A stretch of DNA of 64,000 nt from Streptomyces viridiviolaceus (GCF_014650995.1 NZ_BMWA01000021.1:95672-159671), one strand, 5' to 3'; shown: positions 8,658 through 16,814, counted from the stretch's first letter. Notes: a model not told the origin generated them from the letters alone. A program made the numbers and translations.

Positions 8658-9275
8658 TCAGTTCAGCTTGTCGACGGCCGTGACCGTCGTCGCCCTGAAG
8701 TCGGCCACCTGCGCGTGCTCGAAGGTGCCCATCTGGCCCCACTGCACGACGGTCACGGTCCTGCCGTCGCGTCCGACGGCGAACAGGCCGATGTCCGAGG
8801 CGCCCCAGGTGGAGGCCGTGTGGATGCCGTAGACGTGGGCGCCCTCCTCGACGTCCAGCCGGCCGTAGTACTTCTGCGCGGCGGTGATGTCCGGGTACTG
8901 CTTCATCAGCTTTCGGGCGCAGTCGGCGAGGTCCCGCCGCAGCAGGGCCGCGAACTCCTTGGCCCGTCGTGTGCTGCGCTCGACGACCGTGACCTGCAGC
9001 GCGCCGGTGTCGTACTCGGTCCAGTAACTGCGGTGGGAGGCGATGGACGGCAGCGCGTCGCCCACGCAGATCGGGAGCGGGTCGGGCTGTCCGGCGGTCA
9101 CCGGTCCGGCGTACCAGTCGGACGACGGGTGCGGCGGCAGTTCGGACGGCTCCAGGAAGCCGGGCGCGGCGGAGCGCGGGGTACCGGCGGCGGCCGGGAC
9201 CCCGGCCAGGGCGAGTGCGGCGCCGGCGGTCAGCGCGGCCACGGCGAGTCGGAGTCGTCGGGCACGGTCGTACAT
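8658..9275 (-). CDS. Secreted protein of unknown function
   Basis: The product has 205 residues with a Sec signal peptide: MYDRARRLRLAVAALTAGAA, then an Ala-rich stretch ending near VPAAAGTP. The mature part has two cysteines (PICVGD and LADCARK) that could form a disulfide, and it ends in a beta-rich segment. The overall layout recalls the extracellular sensor-like domains of mycobacterial and streptomycete PknH/lipoprotein families, but the likeness is weak. The start at 9275 is chosen for the signal peptide and the GGGGGAA just upstream. Confidence 0.7.
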   Translation of the reverse strand: MYDRARRLRLAVAALTAGAALALAGVPAAAGTPRSAAPGFLEPSELPPHPSSDWYAGPVTAGQPDPLPICVGDALPSIASHRSYWTEYDTGALQVTVVERSTRRAKEFAALLRRDLADCARKLMKQYPDITAAQKYYGRLDVEEGAHVYGIHTASTWGASDIGLFAVGRDGRTVTVVQWGQMGTFEHAQVADFRATTVTAVDKLN

Positions 9276-9423
9276 GTTTCCCCCATGTCGGTTTCGTGGC
9301 TCTCGGCCGGTGTCGAACCGAGGTTTCCCTGTACGACCCGTCATGACCGCGATGCGTTGCCCTCCGGCACTGTCACGGTTTCGTCCCGATCGATCCCCTC
9401 TCCCGGGGCCGGTGACCGCAGGG

Positions 9424-9834
9424 TCAGCTCCGCTCCCCTCCCCCTCCCCGCACCTGCTCCTCCAGCCGCCGCAGGCTGTCGTCGAGGGCCTCGGCCACCG
9501 CGCGCTGACCCGGGTCGTGACTGGCGTCGAAGAACGACAGGTGCACCGTCACCTCGCTGGCGCCGCTGTCCAGGCCGGCCACCTGGAGCCAGCCGGCGTA
9601 GGCGCCCTGCTCGCGCGTGCCCCATTCGAGCCGCATCTGTTCCCGCCGGGCGCTCAGCAGCGCGGCGGTGTCCTGATCGGTGCGGTCCTCGTGGACGGTG
9701 ACGGCGGGCAGGTCCTCGGCGTGCACGTGCAGGGCCCGGGGCAGCCAGGCGTCCAGCCGGCCGACGTCGGCGGCCTGGTCGAAGACCTGCTCGGGCTGCG
9801 CGCGCATGGTGCGGGAACGCTCGTACTCGGTCAT
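9424..9834 (-). CDS. SRPBCC family protein
   Basis: The protein has 136 residues. It begins YERSRTMRAQPEQVFDQAADVGRLDAWLP, the usual opening of SRPBCC/polyketide-cyclase-fold proteins, and ends with the long C-terminal helix (DSLRRLEEQV). Its function is unknown; such proteins in streptomycetes are often in stress-induced loci. GAGGAG precedes the ATG. It is divergent from the GAF-PP2C phosphatase gene, with only 168 bp between starts. Confidence 0.8.
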   Translation of the reverse strand: MTEYERSRTMRAQPEQVFDQAADVGRLDAWLPRALHVHAEDLPAVTVHEDRTDQDTAALLSARREQMRLEWGTREQGAYAGWLQVAGLDSGASEVTVHLSFFDASHDPGQRAVAEALDDSLRRLEEQVRGGGGERS

Positions 9835-10002
9835 GGGGCACCACTCCTCGGCTGTCGGGGCCTACGACGCACCGCGTGCCCTGTCCGACGGGACCGAAGC
9901 GCCCCGCCGGAGAACCCGTCGGCGGGCGGGGCGCGTCGCGCGGTGTCAGACTGCTGGACAACGTGCCCCGTCACGGCGGGACCGCCGGCGAGGGGAGACG
10001 AG

Positions 10003-11181
10003 GTGCCGACGTCAGAGGCGAGCGACGGACTGCTGGACTTCCTCGCCGATCCGGCCCATCTGACGCTGGACCTGGTCACCGCCGTGGCCCGCTGCGCCAA
10101 GGCCCTGGGGCTGCAGCACGCCGTGGTCTACCTCGTCGACCTGCAGCAACGGCATCTCGTGCCGCAGACCGACGTGGCCTCCGCGATCCCCGTCGACGGC
10201 TCGCTGGCGGGCTGGGCCTACCGTACGCAGGCACTGCGGGTCGAGGAGTCGGACGCCGGCGGCATCACCACCTGGTTCCCCCTGCTCGACGGCGCGGAGC
10301 GGCTCGGCGTGCTGGCCGTGAACCAGCCGGCGCTCACCCCGGCCTCGCTGGCCCGTGGACGGGCCCTCGCGTCGCTGCTGGCCATGATGATCACCTCGAA
10401 ACGGGCCTACGAGGACTCCTTCGTGCGGCGCACCCGGACCGAACGGATGCAGCTGCCCTCCGAGATGCTCCGCGCGTTCCTGCCGCCCCGCACGATCGGC
10501 AACGCCCAGGTGGTGTCGACGGCCGTCCTGGAACCCGCCTACGAGATCGGCGGCGACGCCTTCGACCACTCGCTCACCGAGACGACCCTGCACGTCGCCG
10601 TCCTGGACGCCATGGGGCACGATCTCGCCTCGGGGCTGACCAGCGCGGTCTCGCTGGCGGCGTGCCGCAATGCCCGGCGCACCGGTGCCGATCTTCCCGA
10701 GCTGGTGGAGTCGGTCGACGAAGCGCTCGCCCGCTGGCTCCCCGACAAGTTCTGCACGGCCGTCATCGCCCAGCTGGACCTGGCCACCGGCGTGCTGCGG
10801 TGGAGCAACTGCGGTCATCCCTCGCCCATCCTCATCCGCGGCGGGCAGTTGATCACCGACGCCATGGAGCGCGAGGCCGACCCGCCCATGGGCTCGCCGT
10901 CGCTGCTGACCTCCCGCCCGCGCCAGACGCACGAGATCGCCCTGGAGCCCGGGGACCGCGTCCTGCTGTACACCGACGGAGTCGTCGAAGCACGGACCCG
11001 GGAGGCGAAGCTTCTGGGTCTCGAACGGTTCGCCGACTACGTCATCCGGGCCACGGCCGGCGGGGAACTGGCGCCGGAGTCGATGCGCCGGCTGATCCAC
11101 TCGATCCTCGACACGCAGGAGGGCCGGCTGCGGGACGACGCGACGCTCCTGATGTTCGAGTGGCGGCCACCGTCCGCCTGA
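10003..11181 (+). CDS. GAF-domain SpoIIE-type PP2C serine phosphatase
   Basis: The protein has 392 residues. Residues about 15-145 form a GAF-like sensor domain. Residues about 165-388 are a PP2C/SpoIIE phosphatase with the metal-binding motifs GGDAFDHS, LDAMGHDLASG, LYTDGVVEAR and LRDDATLLMFEW. It should dephosphorylate an anti-anti-sigma (SpoIIAA/RsbV-like) protein and so free a stress sigma factor; which one is unknown. A GTG start with GGGGAGACGAG upstream is chosen, although the frame is open much farther back. There is no HATPase domain, unlike the larger phosphatase at 45.6 kb. Confidence 0.9.
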   Translation: MPTSEASDGLLDFLADPAHLTLDLVTAVARCAKALGLQHAVVYLVDLQQRHLVPQTDVASAIPVDGSLAGWAYRTQALRVEESDAGGITTWFPLLDGAERLGVLAVNQPALTPASLARGRALASLLAMMITSKRAYEDSFVRRTRTERMQLPSEMLRAFLPPRTIGNAQVVSTAVLEPAYEIGGDAFDHSLTETTLHVAVLDAMGHDLASGLTSAVSLAACRNARRTGADLPELVESVDEALARWLPDKFCTAVIAQLDLATGVLRWSNCGHPSPILIRGGQLITDAMEREADPPMGSPSLLTSRPRQTHEIALEPGDRVLLYTDGVVEARTREAKLLGLERFADYVIRATAGGELAPESMRRLIHSILDTQEGRLRDDATLLMFEWRPPSA

Positions 11182-11214
11182 CCCCGGCGCGCAGCACCGG
11201 GTGCGGCCCTCATG

Positions 11215-11523
11215 TCACACCCGGTGCCCCTGGTTCCGCAGCCAGCCGTGCACCGTTTCCTTGTCCGACGGGGTGATCCGCACGGGGCCGGCGACGTAGG
11301 GGCCTTCGTCCTCGGTGAATCCGGTGTCGGTGACCCTGGCGGTGACCCAGGTGGCCAGGTCCTGGGCGGCACGCTCGGACAGGCCGCCCCGCTCCCAGCC
11401 GGCTCGGGCCTCGTGGGCCGCGGTCCGGTCGTGCCGTTCGGTCTCCTCCAGCCAGGCGGCCACCAGCCGCTCGACGGTCGCACGGTCCTCGGGCCGGGTC
11501 TGCTGCTCGCGCTTGCTGTTCAT
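11215..11523 (-). CDS. Hypothetical charged protein
   Basis: The product has 102 residues and is rich in Glu, Arg and Thr. It begins MNSKREQQTRPEDRATVERL and ends ETVHGWLRNQGHRV. It is predicted soluble and mostly helical, with no motif I can name. The gene converges on the PP2C gene (33 bp between stops) and is divergent from the nucleotidyltransferase operon. The GGGTACCC palindrome in the shared upstream region could also serve this gene (GGCT-15-GGGTAC on the minus strand), but that match is weaker. Confidence 0.6.
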   Translation of the reverse strand: MNSKREQQTRPEDRATVERLVAAWLEETERHDRTAAHEARAGWERGGLSERAAQDLATWVTARVTDTGFTEDEGPYVAGPVRITPSDKETVHGWLRNQGHRV

Positions 11524-11585
11524 GCCGACCGAGTGCCCTGATTCCGCCCGGGACGCTCCCGGTTGCGGTGCCTGGATCGCCCCTC

Positions 11586-11610
11586 GTGTCGGCGGTGCCG
11601 CGCCGGGTAC
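11586..11610 (+). promoter_or_regulatory. SigB-type stress promoter for the nucleotidyltransferase operon
   Basis: GTGT (11586-11589), 15 bases, then GGGTAC (11605-11610). This fits the Streptomyces SigB consensus GNNT-N14-16-GGGTAC/T exactly. The predicted start of transcription would leave a leader of about 95 bases before the GTG at 11712. Confidence 0.6.
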
Positions 11611-11711
11611 CCGAAGGGCACCGTCACAGCCTCCTCCGGAACCGGTCCCCCCGGCGCCGGCCGGGGGACGGTCCGGGTCCGGAAAAGAGGGGAAAGCCCT
11701 GAAAGGGGACA

Positions 11712-12557
11712 GTGATGACGCAGCCCGCCGACGACCACGCTCTCGACCAGCGCGCCGGCGTGTCCGAACTCCGTCTGGCGGCGGGGGACCCGGGGCTCGT
11801 GCCCCAGAACCAGGTCCTGCGGGACGATCTTCCGCTCGACCGCAACCAGGCGATCCTTCAGGCCGCCAAGCAGGTGGGCGCGATCCTGAAGAAGAAGGAG
11901 CACCCGTTCGCGCTGGCGGGCAGCGTCGCCGTGTACGCCCACGGCGGCACCCAGAACCTCCAGCACGACGTCGACTTCTGCATCCGGCCCGAGGACGCGG
12001 AGGCCGTCGCCGAGACACTGCGGGCGGCCGGGCTGGCCGTCTACACGCCTCCGGAGGACTGGCTGCTGAAGGCCAACTGCCTGGGGCAGCACGTCGACCT
12101 CATCTTCGAACTGGCGCACCGGCCCGTCACGGCGGAGCTGCTGGAGCGGGCCGAGGAGCTGTCGGTGGACTCGGTGCTCATGCCGGTGCTGTCCCCGACC
12201 GATCTGCTGCGCGGACTGCTGGCCGCCTTCTCCGAACACCACTGCGACTTCGGGGCCGTACTGCCGATCGCCCGCACCCTGCGGGAGAAGATCGACTGGG
12301 AGGAGCTGCGGCGCGACTGCGGGGACGCCCCGATGCCGGCCGCGTTCTTCTTCATCCTGGAACGGCTGGAGATCATCCCCGCAGCCGGCTCCTCGGACGC
12401 TCCCGCAGCAGGTTCCCCGGACGCTGCCGCAGCCGATGCCCCGGGCGGCCGCCGGGCCGGGTCCCCGGGCAGCCCTCGCGCCGGATCCCCGGGCAGCCCT
12501 CGGGCCGGATCCCCGGTCGGTTCCCCGGCCGCTCCCCCGAAGGAGGATCACCGATGA
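11712..12557 (+). CDS. Nucleotidyltransferase-fold protein with repetitive C-terminal tail
   Basis: The protein has 281 residues. It has the full Pol-beta/MNT catalytic pattern: G70-S71 in the ALAGSVAVYAHGG segment, D86 and D88 in HDVDFCI, and a third acidic residue D129 in HVDLIFEL. It should transfer a nucleotide to an unknown target (protein, RNA or small molecule). Residues from about 223 to the end are a low-complexity tail of eight-residue AGSP-type repeats. The gene overlaps the BON-like gene by ATGA and is preceded by a SigB-type promoter. The GTG at 11712 and the next codon ATG are both possible starts; AAAGGGGAC is upstream. Confidence 0.85.
   Translation: MMTQPADDHALDQRAGVSELRLAAGDPGLVPQNQVLRDDLPLDRNQAILQAAKQVGAILKKKEHPFALAGSVAVYAHGGTQNLQHDVDFCIRPEDAEAVAETLRAAGLAVYTPPEDWLLKANCLGQHVDLIFELAHRPVTAELLERAEELSVDSVLMPVLSPTDLLRGLLAAFSEHHCDFGAVLPIARTLREKIDWEELRRDCGDAPMPAAFFFILERLEIIPAAGSSDAPAAGSPDAAAADAPGGRRAGSPGSPRAGSPGSPRAGSPVGSPAAPPKEDHR
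12379..12530 (+). repeat. 24-bp coding tandem repeat in the nucleotidyltransferase tail
   Basis: About six degenerate units of 24 bp encode eight-residue repeats such as RAGSPGSP. Two central units (about 12456-12503) are almost identical, so copy number may vary between strains. Confidence 0.75.
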
Positions 12558-12844
12558 GCGACCCCGCCGCACCCCAGGAGCCCACGGCGTCCGGAGCCGC
12601 CGCCGAGAACGTCGAGTACCGCGTCGCCCACCTGCAGGACCGGCTCGCCGCCGAGGAACTCGGTGAGCTGGGCGTGCGGGCCGAGATCCGGGCCGGGGCG
12701 ATCGTGGTCACCGGCACGGTCCCCTCCACCCAGTGCCGCGAGACCCTGCTGCGGATCGCCCACGAGGAGCTGGCCGGACTCACCGTGCACACGGACATCG
12801 TGGTGGCGGACAACGCCCGCCCCGACCATGCGGAGGAGCTGTGA
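12554..12844 (+). CDS. BON-like small protein
   Basis: The product has 96 residues. After a short unstructured start it has a helix (YRVAHLQDRLAAEEL), a strand with GVRAEIRAGAIVVTGTVPS, another helix (CRETLLRIAHEEL) and a last strand (LTVHTDIVVAD). That is the alpha-beta-beta layout of BON domains, which bind membranes, ligands or other proteins. There is no signal peptide, so it acts in the cytoplasm. It overlaps both neighbours (ATGA at its start, and its TGA shares a base with the next ATG), so all three are translated together. AGGAGG sits upstream of the ATG. Confidence 0.75.
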   Translation: MSDPAAPQEPTASGAAAENVEYRVAHLQDRLAAEELGELGVRAEIRAGAIVVTGTVPSTQCRETLLRIAHEELAGLTVHTDIVVADNARPDHAEEL

Positions 12845-13569
12845 TGATCCGCGTCGCCGCCGTCGGAGACATCCACATGGGGCCCGACAGCCAGGGACTG
12901 CTGCGGCCCGCCTTCGAGACCCTGCCCGACTGTGCCGACCTGCTGCTGCTCGCCGGGGACCTCACCCGGCACGGCACCCCGGAGGAGGCCCGGGTGGTGG
13001 CCCAGGAAGTGCGTGATCTGCCGGTGCCCGTGGTGGCCGTCCTCGGCAACCACGACCACCACGACGAGCAGCCCGAGAAGGTCACCGCACTGCTCCAGGA
13101 CGCCGGTGTGACGGTCCTGGAGGGTCAGGGCACGGTCGTGGAGTGCGCCGGGACCCGCGTCGGGATCGCGGGGACCAAGGGCTTCGGCGGCGGGTTCGTC
13201 GGCCGCAGCGCCGGGGAGTTCGGCGAGCCGCTGATGAAGGAGTTCGTCCGTGCCACCCGGCACTCGGCGGACAGTCTGCGCACCGCGCTGGAGGAGCTGG
13301 CCGGCCAGGGCTGCGCGGCGCGGGTCGCCCTGACCCACTTCTCCCCCGTCGCCGACACGCTCGCCGGTGAGCCGCTGGAGATCTACCCGTTCCTCGGCAG
13401 CTACCTGCTGGCCGAGGCGATCGACACGGCCGGCGCGGACCTCGCCGTCCACGGGCACGCGCATCTGGGCTCGGAGCACGGCATGACGGCCGGCGGGGTG
13501 CGGGTGCGCAACGTGGCCCAGCCGGTGATCCGCCGGGCCTTCAACGTCTACCAGCTGCAGGGGGCCTGA
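12844..13569 (+). CDS. Calcineurin-like metallophosphoesterase
   Basis: The 241-residue protein has all five metal and active-site motifs of the family: D9 and H11 (VGDIHMG), G38-D39 (LAGDL), N69-H70-D71 (LGNHDHH), the TH of ALTHFSP near residue 163, and GHAH at about 204-207. It should hydrolyse a phosphoester or phosphodiester with two metal ions. It is the last gene of the coupled operon with a nucleotidyltransferase, which raises the possibility that it removes or processes the nucleotidyl mark. The substrate is unknown. Confidence 0.9.
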   Translation: MIRVAAVGDIHMGPDSQGLLRPAFETLPDCADLLLLAGDLTRHGTPEEARVVAQEVRDLPVPVVAVLGNHDHHDEQPEKVTALLQDAGVTVLEGQGTVVECAGTRVGIAGTKGFGGGFVGRSAGEFGEPLMKEFVRATRHSADSLRTALEELAGQGCAARVALTHFSPVADTLAGEPLEIYPFLGSYLLAEAIDTAGADLAVHGHAHLGSEHGMTAGGVRVRNVAQPVIRRAFNVYQLQGA

Positions 13570-13594
13570 CCGCCTGCCCGTTCCTCGTGCCCCG

Positions 13595-14227
13595 TCAGGG
13601 CCGGTCGGGCTCGTCCGTCGTGCGCCCGAGGCAGGTGACCTCCCCGGGGTCCGGCACCTCGATCTCGTGGAAGCCCATACGGTCGTAGAAGGCTCTGGCC
13701 CGGGTGTTGGCCGTCGCCATGACCAGGTGGACGGCCGGTACCCCGCGCCCGCGCAGCGCGCGCAGGAACGTCCGCATCAGCGCGCGGCCGTGACCACGGC
13801 CCTGCCACCCGGGCAGCAGGTCGATGTGCAGGTGGGCCGGGTAGGCGGCCAGTTCGGGGACGATCATGCGTTCGGGGCGGTGCAGGAGGCCGGCCATCAC
13901 CTCGTCCGGGGTGCGGGGCGGGCCCTCCGGCGCCGGGTGGCGATCCGCGACGCGCGGCAGCCATGTGCTGCGGAACTCCTCGGCGAAGCGCGGGGTGTCG
14001 GCCGTGCCGAGGATGTAGCCGACGGCCCGGCCGTGCCCGTCGTCCAGCACGAAGGCCAGGGACGGGTCCAGGTGGACGTACGGGGCGGCGAAGATGACCG
14101 GCAGGATGCCGGGGTCCGCGTAGAAGGGCCGGCTGTCCTGGCCGTTGTGCGCGGTGCGGACGCAGATGTCGTCGAGGGCCGGGGCGTCCCCGGGGCGGTA
14201 CGGGCGTATGGCGGCTGTCGGAGTCAC
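13595..14227 (-). CDS. GNAT-family N-acetyltransferase
   Basis: The protein has 210 residues. It has the acetyl-CoA-binding signature LLPGWQGRGHGRALMRTFLRA, followed by the NTRARAFYDRMGFHEI motif typical of the last part of the GNAT fold. The N-terminal part (IRPYRPGDAPALDDICV) fits bacterial and eukaryotic-like GNATs of this size. The target is unknown. A GTG at 14227 is preferred over the upstream ATG at 14263, which lies beyond the LacI-type palindrome. The gene converges on the phosphoesterase gene with 25 bp between stops. Confidence 0.85.
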   Translation of the reverse strand: MTPTAAIRPYRPGDAPALDDICVRTAHNGQDSRPFYADPGILPVIFAAPYVHLDPSLAFVLDDGHGRAVGYILGTADTPRFAEEFRSTWLPRVADRHPAPEGPPRTPDEVMAGLLHRPERMIVPELAAYPAHLHIDLLPGWQGRGHGRALMRTFLRALRGRGVPAVHLVMATANTRARAFYDRMGFHEIEVPDPGEVTCLGRTTDEPDRP

Positions 14228-14246
14228 CGCAGCACCCTGCCCGTCT

Positions 14247-14260
14247 TGGGAGCGCTCCCA
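14247..14260. promoter_or_regulatory. CebR/LacI-type operator palindrome
   Basis: TGGGAGCGCTCCCA is a perfect 14-bp palindrome and is identical to the box I know for CebR, the cello-oligosaccharide regulator of streptomycetes. It lies 20 bases upstream of the GNAT start and a dozen bases before the first recognisable residue of the molybdopterin oxidoreductase remnant. It may control the GNAT gene, or it may have arrived with a rearrangement. Confidence 0.6.
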
Positions 14261-14272
14261 CAAGGGTCAGGG

Positions 14273-14951
14273 GAGAGCTACGGCAAGGACCTGCAGACCG
14301 GGGCGCCGAACGACGCCGTGGAGTACCGGTCCCTCAACCCCGACGGCAAGGCCGTCCTCAAGGCCGCCGCCTGTCTGCCGCCGCACGAGGGAGGAGCCGG
14401 ACGAGGACCGCCCGTTCCAGCTCACCACGGGCCGGACGATCTACCACTTCCACACCCGGACCAAGACCGGACGCGCCCGCCGGCTCGACGAGGCCGCCCC
14501 GGACGTATGGGTGGAGATCTCCATCGCGGACGCGGACCGGCTCGGCCTCGGCGAGGGCGACCTGGTCGACGTCGCCACCCGGCGCGGCGCCCTGCGGGGA
14601 CGGCTGCGCGTGACCGGCATCCGGCCCGGACTGCTGTTCGTGCCCTTCCACTACGGCTACTGGGACACCGAGCAGGGGGCGGGGCCCGGCCCGGACGTCC
14701 CTGGCCGGGCCGCCCACGAGACGACCGTCACCGACTGGGACCCGGTCTCCAAGCAGCCGCTGTTCAAGACGGCCGCCGCCGCGCTCACCCTGGTCGAACG
14801 GGGCCGGGGCGGCCCGGCACCGGCGCCGACCACCACGGCGTCGGCACCGGCCGGCGCGACCACCGTGCCGGCCACCCCGGGCGGACCCGCCGCGGTCGCC
14901 GCCCAGTCGCGGGCGGAGTTCCCGCACGGCCGGGAGGGAGGCGCCCGGTGA
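14273..14951 (+). pseudogene. Molybdopterin oxidoreductase, C-terminal remnant with frameshift
   Basis: The plus strand encodes the last third of a nitrate-reductase/formate-dehydrogenase-like molybdoenzyme. The first part (SYGKDLQTGAPNDAVEYRSL to LPPHE) is in one frame. From about 14391 the match continues in the next frame (EEPDEDRPFQLTTGRT, FHTRTKTGR, VPFHYGYWD, WDPVSKQPLFK), as expected of the molybdopterin-dinucleotide-binding domain. One extra G near 14389-14391 explains the shift. About 450-500 N-terminal residues, including the cofactor-binding core, are missing: homology begins right after the CebR-like box. It cannot make an active enzyme. Confidence 0.8.
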
Positions 14952-15438
14952 ACGGCATCACCCTCACCCTGCGCGTCCTGCACCGCGGTGAACGGCACCT
15001 GGCGCAGGAGCTGGTGACCGTGGCGGAACGCCACCGCGTCGAGCACGAGGTGCACCACGTCGCGACCGACCTCGCCGTCTGGTCCCGCGCACACGTCCGG
15101 CGTCTGGCCGAGACCGCCGCCGGCCGCGGCCTCGATCTCTCCGCCGCGCCGGACCACGACGCGGACGGCGTGTTCGCGACGCTGCGGAAGAAGGCGTCCG
15201 AGGCGATGGGACGCCGGCCTGCGACCGGGCTGCTGCTCCTGCGCGATCTGCGTGAGCCGCACGTCGCCGCCACCGAGAACTCGCTGCACCGGGAGATGCT
15301 CGCCAGGTCGCCCAGGCATCGGGGGACGGCGAACTGCTGGAGCTGGCCTCCGCCTGCCACCCGCAGACACTGCGCCAGATGCGCTGGACCAACACCATGA
15401 TCAAGAACCTGTCACCGCAGCTTCTGACCAGCCTCTGA
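14948..15438 (+). pseudogene. Conserved partner of the molybdoenzyme gene, frameshifted
   Basis: A GTG overlapping the previous stop opens a frame reading VNGITLTLRVLHRGERHLAQ onward to REMLA (about residue 119). There the frame is broken. Skipping to the next frame continues smoothly (QVAQASGDGELLELASACHP, then MRWTNTMIKNLSPQLLTSL, stop at 15438). Loss of one C near 15302-15305 would account for it. The intact protein would have about 163 residues; I know no function, but it seems tied to the molybdoenzyme locus. A sequencing error is possible, yet the neighbour is also broken. Confidence 0.65.
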
Positions 15439-15561
15439 CCTGCGCGGACGGCACACGACGCGATGCCGACGACCGTCGGGGCCGCACCGGGCGCCGAATG
15501 GCGCCGAGCGGGTGGGGAACCTGATGATCGCCGTAGACACGACACCCCTGGAGAGAGTGCC

Positions 15562-16110
15562 ATGAGTCTTTTGCGTGTGGCCGGACGCCCGATGCTCGCC
15601 TCGATGTTCGTCGTCGGCGGCCTGAACTCCCTGCGCAGCCCCGGGGACGTGGCCCCGCTGGCCGAGCCGGTCGTGCGGCCGCTGGCCGACCGCGTGTCCG
15701 TGCTGCCGGACAGCACCGAGCAGCTCGTACGGCTCAACGGTGCCGCGCAGGTGGTGGGCGGCGTCCTGCTCGGGCTCGGCCGCTTCCCGCGGCTGTCCGC
15801 ACTGGCCCTCGCGGCGACGCTGGTACCGACCACCCTGGCCGGGCACCGCTTCTGGGAGGCGCGGGAGGGGGCCGACCGCACCCAGCAGGCCATCCACTTC
15901 CTGAAGAACGTCTCGATGCTCGGCGGCCTGCTGATCGCGGCCGACGACACGGGCGCCGCCCCCTCGCTGCTGTGGCGCGGCCGCCACGCCGCGCGGGGCG
16001 TGCGCCGCGACGCCGGACTGGTGCGCCGCTCCGTCCGTGCGACGGCCCGCCCCGCGGCAGCGGCGGGCGGACTCAAGGCCCGGCTGGGCGCCTGCAGGAG
16101 CGGGCGTTAG
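15562..16110 (+). CDS. DoxX-family membrane protein
   Basis: The product has 182 residues and four membrane segments with the DoxX pattern (AGRPMLASMFVVGGLNSLR at the start; NGAAQVVGGVLLGLGRFPRL in the middle; FLKNVSMLGGLLIAA at the last helix). DoxX proteins are integral membrane proteins linked to redox stress and thiol metabolism. The C-terminal 40 residues are basic and cytoplasmic. The ATG at 15562 has GGAGAGAG upstream. It follows the broken molybdoenzyme pair and precedes the hemerythrin gene by 77 bp. Confidence 0.85.
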   Translation: MSLLRVAGRPMLASMFVVGGLNSLRSPGDVAPLAEPVVRPLADRVSVLPDSTEQLVRLNGAAQVVGGVLLGLGRFPRLSALALAATLVPTTLAGHRFWEAREGADRTQQAIHFLKNVSMLGGLLIAADDTGAAPSLLWRGRHAARGVRRDAGLVRRSVRATARPAAAAGGLKARLGACRSGR

Positions 16111-16187
16111 CCCACGCGGGGCAGGGGGACCCGACGTTCGTGGCGGACCGGTCCCGGACCGCCACGACTTGGAGCTGGAGGTGGAGC

Positions 16188-16751
16188 ATGGGACACGGAG
16201 GGAACGTCATCGACGAGCTGACGACCGACCACCGTGAGGTCGAGGAGCTCTTCGGGAAGATCGACGCGCTGCCGTCCGGTCACAAGGACCGCAAGGTGTA
16301 CGCCGATCAGGTCACGATCGAGCTGGTCCGGCACTCGGTGGCGGAGGAGGAGTATCTCTACCCGGCCGTTCGCGAGCACGTGGCGAACGGGGGCGCTCTG
16401 GCGGACAAGGAGCTGGAGGACCACGCCCAGGCCGAGCAGATCATGAAGGACCTGGAGGGCTGCGAGGCGGACGACCCTGAGTTCGACCGGCTGGTCGGCA
16501 AGCTGATGAGCGAGATCCGCGAGCACGTCGCCGACGAGGAGAGCAACCTGTTCCCCAGGCTTCGCGAGGCCTGCTCGGCCGAGGCGCTGGACGAACTGGG
16601 CGACAAGGTCCGGCGGGCGAAGAGCATGGCGCCGACCAGGCCGCATCCGACCGCCCCGGACAAGCCGCCGATGAACAAGCTCCTCGCGCCGGGTGCGGGG
16701 ATGGTCGACCGGGTGCGGGACGCGCTGTCCGGCCGGGGCAAGCACGACTGA
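16188..16751 (+). CDS. Hemerythrin-domain (HHE) protein
   Basis: The protein has 187 residues. The first 140 form a hemerythrin/HHE four-helix bundle with the expected iron ligands: H in TTDHREVEELF, H and E in LVRHSVAEEEYLYP, H in LEDHAQAEQIM, and H with E in REHVADEESNLFP. Such proteins bind a di-iron centre and sense or scavenge oxygen, NO or peroxide. The tail is Pro/Lys-rich. The ATG at 16188 has GGAGGTGGAGC upstream. It ends 20 bp before a strong two-way terminator. Confidence 0.9.
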   Translation: MGHGGNVIDELTTDHREVEELFGKIDALPSGHKDRKVYADQVTIELVRHSVAEEEYLYPAVREHVANGGALADKELEDHAQAEQIMKDLEGCEADDPEFDRLVGKLMSEIREHVADEESNLFPRLREACSAEALDELGDKVRRAKSMAPTRPHPTAPDKPPMNKLLAPGAGMVDRVRDALSGRGKHD

Positions 16752-16770
16752 GCGGGCGGCAACAGCGGCA

Positions 16771-16814
16771 AGCGGACGAAGGGGGCCCGTGGCGGCGGGC
16801 CCCCTTCGTCCGCT
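16771..16814. terminator. Bidirectional terminator, 19-bp perfect stem
   Basis: The arms 16771-16789 and 16796-16814 are perfectly complementary with a 6-nt loop (TGGCGG). It lies between the convergent hemerythrin and GT9 genes and would stop transcription from both sides. Confidence 0.9.

Noticed and set aside
7955..8683. A 242-residue plus-strand frame over the P450 upstream region
   Set aside because: No recognisable domain, Arg/Gly-rich, and it overlaps the P450 coding end in antisense.
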